DNA of 64,000 nucleotides from Desulfobaccales bacterium (GTDB lineage: Bacteria > Desulfobacterota > Desulfobaccia > Desulfobaccales > 0-14-0-80-60-11). Both the position numbers and the translations under genes were made by a program. The stretch spans positions 1 to 64,000 of the forward strand of contig JBBFLF010000014.1 of NCBI GenBank assembly GCA_037481655.1, in the 5' to 3' direction. Within the stretch, counting starts at the first letter, position 1; each line of letters opens with the position of its first letter. The notes below the pieces were generated by a model. That model was not told the DNA's origin and made no database searches. It saw only the letters and a program-made list of their open reading frames with translations. Positions 36,101-44,111 of this stretch are shown here, piece by piece.

Positions 36101-36750
36101 CCTCCGAAAAGAATCTTGAAATTATTAAGAATGCCCGTGAGCTCCAGATCATGTTCACCCGCTCGCCTGGGTTATTGGATAAGCTCCAAACTGATGGGAA
36201 TATTAAATTAAAATTCCAGGAACTCGTTGACATCCTTAATTCTGAGACCTTTTATGAATCCTTAGAAGCTTTGCGTCTGGCTTCGGCCTATATTACCAAG
36301 GCTTACGGCGATCTTTACCGGGAAACTCATGTACGTCGTGCTGAGGTATATGGCCAAGCCTTAGAAAGTGTCAAAGGTATGCCGGAATGGGCGGCTATCT
36401 CGGCAGACCCCTCCATCAGCGAGACAGAGCGCCAGGCTGTGCTCTTACCCCTGACTCAACGCGCAGAGCATGACCTGGATTTCCCCGAGGGAGCTGAGAC
36501 TTGCGGAGCCTGTGGAGCTACCATCTCCCAGATGGAGACCGACATCAGCGTCGTGGAGGCTATCAAGGACGGCGTCGTTAAACGGGTTTTAGAATTGTTC
36601 GCTCCGGAAGAGAAAATCGAGCGGGTTCGGGTCTCCACTTTGTTTTCCGGGAAGCTGGAAACTCTAAATGACGTGAACACGGTTATCGAACAATTAAGAG
36701 ACTACCTTGAAAAACTGGTCTCCCAGGGCGTCAAGGTGCTATTGGAGTAA
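33097..36750 (+). CDS. brxC: BREX P-loop ATPase BrxC
   Basis: This 1217-residue protein matches BrxC/PglY. It starts TIRELFAKPIDRKIEEVI, has a Walker A G70-F-F-G-S-G-K-S77, a Walker B-like ALIFIIDEVGQYV near residue 265, and a long C-terminal region with a CGAC pair near residue 1150. BrxC is an AAA+-like ATPase thought to act with PglX and PglZ on DNA. The length matches the family. GC content rises from the AT-rich brxA toward the 3' end of this gene. The frame is intact. Confidence 0.95.
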   Translation: MTIRELFAKPIDRKIEEVIKVEQHNEETVLNELKEYIVTHSIKEHFIHIFDEIIEGHLSPREGIGIWVSGFFGSGKSSFAKILGYTTAAIPVYQKPASEIFKEHVKDEKISGRLDVITRSIPMDAVIFDLSMDRGVRTASERITEIMYKALLRKLDYAEDFDLAELEITLEQDGLLETFVNRFEEIHGKSWKTRRKLGLAINEASVVLHQLDPKTYPQADSYARSIGTGRADITANKLAERAFELAERRRPGKALIFIIDEVGQYVSRSVEKMLDLQGLVQAFGMEGKNRVQQRKAVSPFWIVVTSQEKLNEIVDALDSKRIELARLQDRFRITIDIKQSDIPEITGERILKKNPIGYQKLSELFEANQGRLNTFCKLERTSRKTSIDKDEFIRLYPYLPYQIDLCIDIVAGLRLKRGAYRHIGGSNRTIIKQAQEMMINPRTMLADAPIGTLVTLDKVYELLYLGNLLPTETTREVDEVPKLLPGNDMALKVAKAIALLETVKDLPKTVHNLAVVLHPSVTSDSVKSEVENAIKALEKAQVIRDSEEGYKLLTVQEKNWDTKRRGLEPKPADRKRLLKEIVKEIFSDPKIRTYRYKNLKLFKLSLSVEGDIVDAEGQVPLQILIAEEPENLDVRINEGREASIEKTGEIYWIITIGEDIHENITELFRSSEMIGEYERLAAQGKLTPEEISCLVEEKNRRERYQRELRTALSQALQSGSGFFRGVQRDGSSLGQSISEVFGQLMDWTIPALYPKLEMGVRHLKGDEAEKFLTAANLNALPPVFYDGNQGLNLVTKEGAKFVPNLSAEICKEVLAYLVREHKYGNKITGKTLETHFQGPGYGWDLDVIQLVMAVLLRGGAVEVTYQGRRYSNYLDHSARLPFTTKPAFRSASFAPREPLDLRTLAEAARQYEEITGKEVDVEEGAIAQAFKKLAAEDREQLLPLVARMHALKLPGLEFMETYLQNVEGILEMPADTCVKTLAAEGKSYREARCRSGRLAEATSEKNLEIIKNARELQIMFTRSPGLLDKLQTDGNIKLKFQELVDILNSETFYESLEALRLASAYITKAYGDLYRETHVRRAEVYGQALESVKGMPEWAAISADPSISETERQAVLLPLTQRAEHDLDFPEGAETCGACGATISQMETDISVVEAIKDGVVKRVLELFAPEEKIERVRVSTLFSGKLETLNDVNTVIEQLRDYLEKLVSQGVKVLLE

Positions 36751-36753
36751 GCC

Positions 36754-37583
36754 ATGCACGCCCTTACCCTTTTCAACCAGAATTTTGCGGTGGCCGAGAG
36801 CCTCTTGGAGCTCTATCATCTATTCCATGGACTGCAGAGGAAGGACTTGCATGAGGATCTGCGGCTGGCCATCTGCTCTTTTTGGGGTGCCCCCGAGAAT
36901 ACCGCCATCCGTCCGCACGTGAACGACCGGGTGCTGCTTTTGGCCAGGGCTGTCACTGCCGTCCCGGAATCACTTACCCTGGAAGGTGCCTTGACTTTCT
37001 CTTGCGGCAGACGGTAGTAGTGGCCTGTACCGCCCTGGAGGCCTTCTTTTGGGATGTGCTGCGGGAAAATGTTCTCACCGTGGTCAAGGCCAGGCGGACC
37101 GGCGCGGATGAATCACTGCGCAACCTGACCTTTACCCTCGGCGACTACATTTCCATTCAGCAATATGACGATCCGGATCTGAGGCTCAAGCAGATCATCC
37201 TGAAAAATTTCGAGCGAGGCACACTCTATGATGTCAATTCCATCGATAAAGTAGTCCAGACCCTGACCGTGAGAAATTTTTGGGAACAGATTGAAAAAAA
37301 CACCAAGACTCCCGCTGGCGAATCGCGCCGCTACATCGAGGACCTTATTTGGCGCCGGAATCAAATCGCTCACCGCGCCGACCGGCCTGACGAAGGTGAG
37401 GAAGCCGATCCTTTAGGGCTCCGCGCCATTTCTTTTGCCTGGACCAATCAGCGGGTGCAGACGTCCAGGACCCTGGTGACCGCCAGTGCCAACCTGTTTC
37501 GCCGGGTCATCAAACGCCTGGAAGACGATATCCGGGTGGCGGAAGAGCAGGCCGAGGCCCGGCGGCTGGCCAAGTTGGGCTGA
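36754..37583 (+). pseudogene. HEPN-domain gene with one-base frameshift, inside the BREX operon
   Basis: Two frames read as one protein. Frame 1 (36754-37017) ends SLTLEGALTFSCGRR-stop. The -1 frame continues LLRQTVVVACTALEAFFWDV and runs to 37583. Restoring one T in the TTT at 36996-36998 gives a continuous product of about 276 residues. The C-terminal half has helices and R-N-Q-I-A-H (in DLIWRRNQIAHRADRP), which fits the RX4-6H motif of HEPN ribonucleases. HEPN proteins are often RNases in abortive infection and toxin systems. The gene lies between brxC and pglX, three bases after the brxC stop, with GGAG seven bases before the ATG. It may be dead, shifted in translation, or a sequencing error at a homopolymer. 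Confidence 0.75.
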
Positions 37584-37644
37584 GTTTAGCATCATCGCCT
37601 CCATGCAACTTTAGGCACGCTTAAGGACTTAGAAGGAAATATCA

Positions 37645-40600
37645 ATGCGGGCGGAAACCATCAGCAAGGTGCATGATTTCACCCTGGAAGCCAGGGCGCT
37701 GCTGCAAAAAGAGGTGGAAGAGCAACTGGAGGGCATATACGGCTTGCTGCCCAACGGCCGCTGGGAGCCGGCGGACCGATACCCCGCGCTCCAGCAGATA
37801 GAGGAGGCGAAGGTTACCCGGAGCCGGCTGGAGCACTTTCTCCGGGATGAGCAGGCCGCAGGGGTGCAACCCGCCGACGCCCGGGACAAGCTGGTGCGGG
37901 AAGCTGCCTTCACCTGGCTTAACCGTCTGGTGGCCTTCAAGATGATGGAGGCCCGGGGGCTGATCCGGCAGAGCGTATCTAAAGGCCCTCAGTCCAATAT
38001 GTTCAAATTCTGGCTGACGGAGCCGGGGAACGAGACCCATTACGAAAAGTATGAAAAAGGGGATTTGCCCCAGAACCCTCGGGGGGAAGGCCCACGGCAG
38101 GAGGCCTACCGCCATTTTCTCCTCTGGCAGTGCGGCCAATTGGCCCGGGAGATCCGGGTCCTTTTTGATCCCGACGACTTGGCCAGCCGCCTCTGCCCCC
38201 GCCCCCGGGCCCTCGCCCAGCTCATTGAATGGATGAATGCCCCGGACCTGGAGGAGGCCTGGGCCCCGGGCAATGAAGAGACCATCGGATGGGTTTATCA
38301 ATATTTCCATGAAAAGGAGAAAAAGGAGGTTTTTGAGCGGTTATACCGGGAGAAAAAGAAAATACGCAAAGAAGATATTCCTGCGGCCACGGAACTGTTT
38401 ACGCCACGGTGGATCGTCACCTGGCTGGTGCATAACAGCCTGGGCCGCTATTGGCTGCAGATGCATCCTGACAGCACCCTGGCTGATCGCCTTGAGTATC
38501 TGGTCCCCTTAGCGGGCGATGTACCCCCGGTTCCATTGAAGAAAGTCCGTGAAATCAAAATGCTGGACCCAGCCTGCGGCACCATGCATTTCGGGCTAGT
38601 AGCCTTTGACCTGTTTGCGGAGATGTACCGGGAGGAACTGGCCAAGGCAGGAACCCCCGGGTGGCCGGCTGAGCCCTCCGTGTCCCGGGAAGAGGAAATC
38701 CCTGCCGCCATTATTGGCCATAATCTTTATGGGTTGGATATAGACTTGCGTGCTGTGCAGCTTGCGGCCCTGGCCCTGTATCTCAAAGCCAAATCCCTCA
38801 ACAGGGATGCCCAGATCAGGGAATCCCACCTGGCCTGCGCCTCGGTGCTCCCCTTTGACAAGGCGAAATTCTCTCATTTTCTGGAAGACCTGAGAGCAAA
38901 GAATGCCATTTACGCCCGCATTTTTGAGGGCATGTGGGAACATTTGCGGGACCTGGAGCAGGCGGGGAGTTTGAAACGGCTGGAGGTCCGGCTGCGCGGT
39001 CTGATTGCCGAGGAAAGAAAGAAGCTGGGGAACCAGCTGCCCCTGCTTTTGGGAGTGTCCCCCCAAGAATGGGAGGCCAACGGTGGCCGGCTGGAATTCT
39101 GGGACGCCGTGGAGAAACAGCTCATAGGGGTTCTGCATGATTTTTATCAGGCGCAAAAAAACCAAGGGCAGGACGAATCCCTGTTTACCCTTGAGACCCA
39201 AAAAGGCTTCCAGGTCTTGGATATCATGCGGCGGCGCTATGATCTGGTGGCCACTAATCCCCCCTATATGTCCCGGCGGAACATGAACGAGTGCCTGGCC
39301 GCCTTTTTGGCCAGGGAGTATCCTTATAGCAAAGGTGATCTCTACGCGGCCTTTATTGAACGCTGTGCCGAATTGTTACAGGAGCAAGGGCGGCTGGGCA
39401 TGATCACCCAGCAATCCTTCATGTTTATCTCTTCCTATGAAAAGATGCGGGGAGAATTGCTGAGCCAGCACGCCATCGAAACCATGTGCCATGTGGGGCC
39501 GCGGGCCTTTGAAACCATTTCCGGCGAAAAAGTCAATACCACCCTTTTCATCCTCAGACGGGAGCCCAGGAGCGAACAACGCCAGGCGGCGGTGGGCACC
39601 TATTTCCGGCTGGTGAAGGAACCGGATGGCGAGAGCAAGCGCCGGCGCTTTGAGGTGGCGTTGGCAAAAGTCAAGGCGGGGGAGGACGACCCCCTGGTCT
39701 ATCGCTATCGCCAGAGCGATTTCCCTGCCATTCCGGGAAGCCCTTGGGTTTATTGGATTAATAATAGTTTAAGAAGCTTGTTTGAAAACTTGCCTAAGTT
39801 ACAAGACTTGGCCCCCCCTCGGCAAGGATTAGCAACATCAGATAACTTTCGTTTCCTTAGGTATTGGTGGGAAACAGGGATATCAAACATAGCATTTGAT
39901 TGTCAAGACAGTAACGATGCTATAAATAGCAAAAAGAAATGGTTTCCACATATTAAGGGTGGAGGATTTAATCGATGGTATGGCAACTTAGAATATGTGG
40001 TTAATTGGTTACATGATGGCAGAGAGTTAAAATCTATTGTACCAGCATCTGTAATAAGAAACCCAGATTGCTACTTCTTGGAAGGGTTGACATACTCAAG
40101 GGTAGGGTCTGCAACACTTAATACAAGATTATCACCTCAAGGATTTATTTTTGACTCGGGCGCAGTATCAATTTTTAGATGCGACACCTTCTTGTTTTTA
40201 GCTATCATGAATTCAAAGATTGCAAATTATTTTGCAAGATTGATAAATCCAACTATCAATTTTCAGGTGGGGGATATAAAAAGAATTCCAATATGTTTAA
40301 ATAAGAGTGAGAATCTAAAGGAATATGTCAAAGAAGCAATCTTATTAGCGAAAAGAAAAACTCAGCAGGAAGAGAATACTTATGAATTTATATGTCCGCC
40401 TGATTGGTTAAAGGGGATTGAAGAAAGGGCCACTCTTTACAAACTCGAGGTTGAGGTCCAGGGGAAAATTGATCAGGAGGTTTATCGACTTTACGAAATC
40501 AGTGAAGCTGACCGTGAAGCCATTGAAGACGAATTAGCTGAGGCCAAGATTGCCGAAGAAGAAACAGATGAGGGAGAAAATGAAAGCGAAACGGCCTCAC

Positions 40601-41475
40601 CAGAAGAGACGACAGAAGAAGCCCCTCTCACCCAAGAAGACTTAGCCCGCCAATGGCTCAGCTATGCCGTGGGCATCGTGCTGGGGCGCTTTGCCCCGGG
40701 GGTGGAGGGCGCCTTGGGCCGGGGCAATTTTGCCCCGGAGGTGGCGGCCCAGTTGCGGGCCCTGGCGTCTCCGGAGGGCATTTTGGTCATGGATGAAGGC
40801 CACCCTGACGACCTGACGGCCCGGGTCCTTAAGGCCCTGACCCTCATGGTGGGGGAGGAGGAAGTGGCCCCCCTGGTGCAGGCCGCCACAGGCAAAGGCG
40901 GCCCCCCTGAAGAACTCCTGCGCCAGTATCTGGAGCGGGAGTTTTTCAAGCGCCACATCCAGCAGTACCGCAAGCGGCCGGTGTACTGGTTCTTGCAATC
41001 GCCCCGGAAGAAATATGGCCTCTGGCTCTTCCACGAAAAACTGACCGCCGACACCCTCCTGCGCCTGCGGTCCCACTACGTGGAGCCCAAGATCAATCTC
41101 TTGCAAAGCCGCCTGAAGGAACTCCAGGGCCAACGGGACCGAGCCGAAGGCCGGGAGCGGCGGCGTTTACAAAAGAAAATCGAAGAAATCCAGGACCTTC
41201 TGGAGGATGTGCGCCAGTTCAACAAGCACCTCACCTTCATCAGTGAAGTGCGGGGCTATCGCCCCCACCTGGACGACGGCGTGCTCCTGAACATGGCCCC
41301 CCTCTGGGAGCTCATCCCCTCCTGGCAGGCTGAGCCCAAGAAGGCCTGGCAGGAACTGGAGGCGGGCAAGTACGACTGGGCCTATCAGGCCATGGACCAC
41401 TGGCCGGAGCGGGTCAGGGAAAAGTGCAAGACCAATAAGTCTTACGCCATTGCGCACGGCCTGGACTTTGAGTAA
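37645..41475 (+). CDS. pglX: BREX adenine-specific DNA methyltransferase PglX
   Basis: This 1276-residue protein is the BREX methyltransferase that marks host DNA by N6-adenine methylation at a non-palindromic site. The SAM-binding motif D308-P-A-C-G and the catalytic N538-P-P-Y541 are intact. C-terminal coiled-coil helices follow near residues 1150-1190. Residues about 704-930, where the target-recognition region is expected, are encoded by AT-rich DNA (40201-40260: 16 of 60 G/C) while flanks are GC-rich (39001-39060: 34 of 60; 40681-40740: 45 of 60). An acidic low-complexity linker (EETDEGENESETASPEET) follows. The frame is intact, so the gene is probably functional with a replaced specificity segment. 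Confidence 0.96.
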   Translation: MRAETISKVHDFTLEARALLQKEVEEQLEGIYGLLPNGRWEPADRYPALQQIEEAKVTRSRLEHFLRDEQAAGVQPADARDKLVREAAFTWLNRLVAFKMMEARGLIRQSVSKGPQSNMFKFWLTEPGNETHYEKYEKGDLPQNPRGEGPRQEAYRHFLLWQCGQLAREIRVLFDPDDLASRLCPRPRALAQLIEWMNAPDLEEAWAPGNEETIGWVYQYFHEKEKKEVFERLYREKKKIRKEDIPAATELFTPRWIVTWLVHNSLGRYWLQMHPDSTLADRLEYLVPLAGDVPPVPLKKVREIKMLDPACGTMHFGLVAFDLFAEMYREELAKAGTPGWPAEPSVSREEEIPAAIIGHNLYGLDIDLRAVQLAALALYLKAKSLNRDAQIRESHLACASVLPFDKAKFSHFLEDLRAKNAIYARIFEGMWEHLRDLEQAGSLKRLEVRLRGLIAEERKKLGNQLPLLLGVSPQEWEANGGRLEFWDAVEKQLIGVLHDFYQAQKNQGQDESLFTLETQKGFQVLDIMRRRYDLVATNPPYMSRRNMNECLAAFLAREYPYSKGDLYAAFIERCAELLQEQGRLGMITQQSFMFISSYEKMRGELLSQHAIETMCHVGPRAFETISGEKVNTTLFILRREPRSEQRQAAVGTYFRLVKEPDGESKRRRFEVALAKVKAGEDDPLVYRYRQSDFPAIPGSPWVYWINNSLRSLFENLPKLQDLAPPRQGLATSDNFRFLRYWWETGISNIAFDCQDSNDAINSKKKWFPHIKGGGFNRWYGNLEYVVNWLHDGRELKSIVPASVIRNPDCYFLEGLTYSRVGSATLNTRLSPQGFIFDSGAVSIFRCDTFLFLAIMNSKIANYFARLINPTINFQVGDIKRIPICLNKSENLKEYVKEAILLAKRKTQQEENTYEFICPPDWLKGIEERATLYKLEVEVQGKIDQEVYRLYEISEADREAIEDELAEAKIAEEETDEGENESETASPEETTEEAPLTQEDLARQWLSYAVGIVLGRFAPGVEGALGRGNFAPEVAAQLRALASPEGILVMDEGHPDDLTARVLKALTLMVGEEEVAPLVQAATGKGGPPEELLRQYLEREFFKRHIQQYRKRPVYWFLQSPRKKYGLWLFHEKLTADTLLRLRSHYVEPKINLLQSRLKELQGQRDRAEGRERRRLQKKIEEIQDLLEDVRQFNKHLTFISEVRGYRPHLDDGVLLNMAPLWELIPSWQAEPKKAWQELEAGKYDWAYQAMDHWPERVREKCKTNKSYAIAHGLDFE

Positions 41476-41481
41476 AGGGAT

Positions 41482-44079
41482 ATGGGCAAAGTTGTAGAGC
41501 ATCTCCTCGCCCTGATCCAAAAGCAGGTGGATGAGCACGGCATCGTGGTCTGGTATGACCCTGGGGGGGTCTATGCCGAGGTGGCAAAGGAGCTGACCCT
41601 CCCTGACACTGCGGTGCTCCACTTTCAGGACAGCTTCTTTCGCCTGCGCCGGGAGATCGAACCCTTCCTGGAATTCGTGGATGACGAGGGCCGCATGCGG
41701 CCTGACAGTCACATCCCACCCCGCCTGGTGGTCTATGTGCCCTTGGCTCAGGCCGACACGGAATACGCCCTAGTGGAAGTGGAAAGCGCCGGGGTGGTCA
41801 TGGCCCCTGGGGCTACGCCCTGGCAACGCAATACGCGTCTTAGAGTCATCGCCGAGCACGTCTTCAAAAAGATTGCCCCGGAAAGTGCCGCGGACATCGC
41901 CCGCCAAGTGGAGGAAGGCCGCCTGAACCTCCGAGACCTGGACCAACTGTCCAGCGAAGTTGAACAAATAAGCACCGGCACTTTGAAGCTCATTTTCGGC
42001 ACCGCCTCCCCTCAGGATGTGCTCCTGATGTTTGTTGCCACTCCGCAATATGATGAAGAACTGGAGAGGCGACAAGCCTTGCCGGAGTTGGCCAAGGTTA
42101 TAAAAAGGGAGTTGGGGATCGAGGTGGAGGAGCAGGCCTCTCCGGCCATGGCCCGCCATGCGGTGCGGCGGACACTCTTGTTGACGGACTTTCTGGCCCC
42201 TCTGGCCTTGGCGGAGCACCCTGCTGTTTTCTCCCAGGTTCCCTTGCCTCAGGAGGAGCAACATTGCAGGAACGCCTGCCAACTCTGTCATGTCTGGCGC
42301 CAGCGCCTGGATTTTTTGGAAGCCTACCTGGCGGCCGCCCGCAACGTGGAGCAGGAGTTGGGGCTGGCGGCGTTGGACCTTCCCTGGGAAAACTTGGCCG
42401 CCGGCGAGACTTTTCCGGTGCTGGAAACCAAGCTCCTGGCCCAGGCGGAATCCCAAATTCTGGAGGGAAATCCCTTAAACGCGCTACATCTGGCCGAAAG
42501 GCGGAAAAACAGCTTCTGGGCCCGGCAGGAACCGTCCCTGCAACTGCGCTGGACCCTGGTGGAAAACAGTGCCCGAGTTATGATTTTGGGAGAGGCCATC
42601 AGGACCGAACTATCCAAGGTGAAAAAGGCCCCGGAAGCTCTATTTCGCTTATACACCCGGGAGACGGACCCCTGGTGCCAGCTGGACCGGTTGTATCGCC
42701 ATTTGGAGCGGCAATATGCTAGCTTCGATCTGGAGCACCACCAGGACCCCGATCTGTTGGAAAAGGTTGTCGTACAGGTCCGGCAGCATTACAGCCTGAC
42801 CGTAACGCAATGCACCGAGGCCCTGACCCAAGCCTTTGAAAAAGCTGGATTTAAGGTTTCCGGTTTTTTATCCCAAAGAAATATTTACCAGCAACAAGTC
42901 TTTCCTCGCCTCTTGGATAGGGAAAAAACGGCGTATGTCTTGGTAGACGCGCTTCGCTATGAAATGGGCCAGGAACTGGCGGAAGGACTACAGGAAGAAT
43001 TCGAGGTGACTCTGACGCCGGCCATCGCCCAATTGCCCACAGTGACGCCGGTGGGGATGGCTGCGCTAATGCCGGAAGCAGAAAAAGGCCTGGAGATAGT
43101 GGAGGTTGCTGGCGGCAATGTGGCGATAACGGTGGGGGGCGCGGTGCTGAAAGATCGAGCCGCCCGAGTCAAATATTTGCAAGAAAAGGTCTCGAGAAAA
43201 ATTGCGGTTTTAAAACTAAGGGACCTGCTTAAACCATCAAAGAAGCATCGACAGGAGATCAAAGAAGCAGACCTAATCCTGGTGACCTCTCAGGAAATTG
43301 ACCGCTGGGGGGAGGAGACGGAAGACGAAAGCGAAGCCCGCCTTTACATGGACGAGGTTTTGGATAAGCTTCGGCGCGGAATCCGCCGGTTAGCCTCAAT
43401 GGGAGTCCCCAACCTCGTGATCACGGCAGATCATGGGCATCTGTTTGGGGAAGCATTTGAAGGTGGGGCGGAGATGGACCCACCAGGTGGTAAGACTATC
43501 GCTCTTCATAACAGGGTCTGGATCGGCCAGGGGGGTAAAGCTGGGGATGGTTATGTAAGGGTTCTGGCTCATCATCTCGCAATGGGCGGCGATTTGGAAC
43601 TGGCTTTCCCCAAGGGTTTGGCAGTGTTCAAGACCAGGGGGGTCACGGGGGCATATTGCCATGGCGGTATTTCCTTTCAGGAAATGGTCATTCCCGTAAT
43701 TTCTTTGCGAGCTAAAGAACTGAGGCCCTATGTCCCCAAGACCACCAAGGTCTTGTTGGAAATGGATAAGACCAAGGTTACCACGCGGTTTTTCTCTGTA
43801 AAAGCCACTTATGGCCTGACAGGGCTGATGGGTGCTGAAGAGATCAGGATAAACCTCTCAGTTAGGGCTAACCGGAAGGAGGTGGGTTTTGCCGTCATGG
43901 CAGCCTATGGCTTTGAAGAGGGGACCAGAGAAATCGTGCTGCGACGAGATAAACCAAATGCCATCACCATTATGATAACCGAAGAGAACTTGACTAGCAT
44001 CTCCGTGCATGCCTTAGATGCCATCTCTCAGGTGGAACTGGCCCGCCTGGAAAATATTCCGGTGGCCATTTACATCTGA
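41482..44079 (+). CDS. pglZ: BREX alkaline phosphatase-like protein PglZ
   Basis: This 865-residue protein has the PglZ domain, an alkaline-phosphatase-like fold, in its central to C-terminal part. D489 lies in VLVDALRYEMG and D650-H651 in ITADHGH, the expected metal-binding positions. PglZ is essential in BREX, and nuclease or phosphodiesterase activity has been reported for some members. The gene starts six bases after the pglX stop and has AAAGGGATATG as ribosome-binding region. Composition is host-like through the first half and more mixed at the 3' end. The frame is intact and the length normal. Confidence 0.95.
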   Translation: MGKVVEHLLALIQKQVDEHGIVVWYDPGGVYAEVAKELTLPDTAVLHFQDSFFRLRREIEPFLEFVDDEGRMRPDSHIPPRLVVYVPLAQADTEYALVEVESAGVVMAPGATPWQRNTRLRVIAEHVFKKIAPESAADIARQVEEGRLNLRDLDQLSSEVEQISTGTLKLIFGTASPQDVLLMFVATPQYDEELERRQALPELAKVIKRELGIEVEEQASPAMARHAVRRTLLLTDFLAPLALAEHPAVFSQVPLPQEEQHCRNACQLCHVWRQRLDFLEAYLAAARNVEQELGLAALDLPWENLAAGETFPVLETKLLAQAESQILEGNPLNALHLAERRKNSFWARQEPSLQLRWTLVENSARVMILGEAIRTELSKVKKAPEALFRLYTRETDPWCQLDRLYRHLERQYASFDLEHHQDPDLLEKVVVQVRQHYSLTVTQCTEALTQAFEKAGFKVSGFLSQRNIYQQQVFPRLLDREKTAYVLVDALRYEMGQELAEGLQEEFEVTLTPAIAQLPTVTPVGMAALMPEAEKGLEIVEVAGGNVAITVGGAVLKDRAARVKYLQEKVSRKIAVLKLRDLLKPSKKHRQEIKEADLILVTSQEIDRWGEETEDESEARLYMDEVLDKLRRGIRRLASMGVPNLVITADHGHLFGEAFEGGAEMDPPGGKTIALHNRVWIGQGGKAGDGYVRVLAHHLAMGGDLELAFPKGLAVFKTRGVTGAYCHGGISFQEMVIPVISLRAKELRPYVPKTTKVLLEMDKTKVTTRFFSVKATYGLTGLMGAEEIRINLSVRANRKEVGFAVMAAYGFEEGTREIVLRRDKPNAITIMITEENLTSISVHALDAISQVELARLENIPVAIYI

Positions 44080-44111
44080 GGGTGATTTATTGAAGGGGAA
44101 AAGTTTGACTT

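Noticed and set aside
36754-37017. Separate 87-residue gene between brxC and the HEPN frame
   Set aside because: Its end and the next frame join into one continuous protein if a single T is restored, so it is treated as one broken gene.
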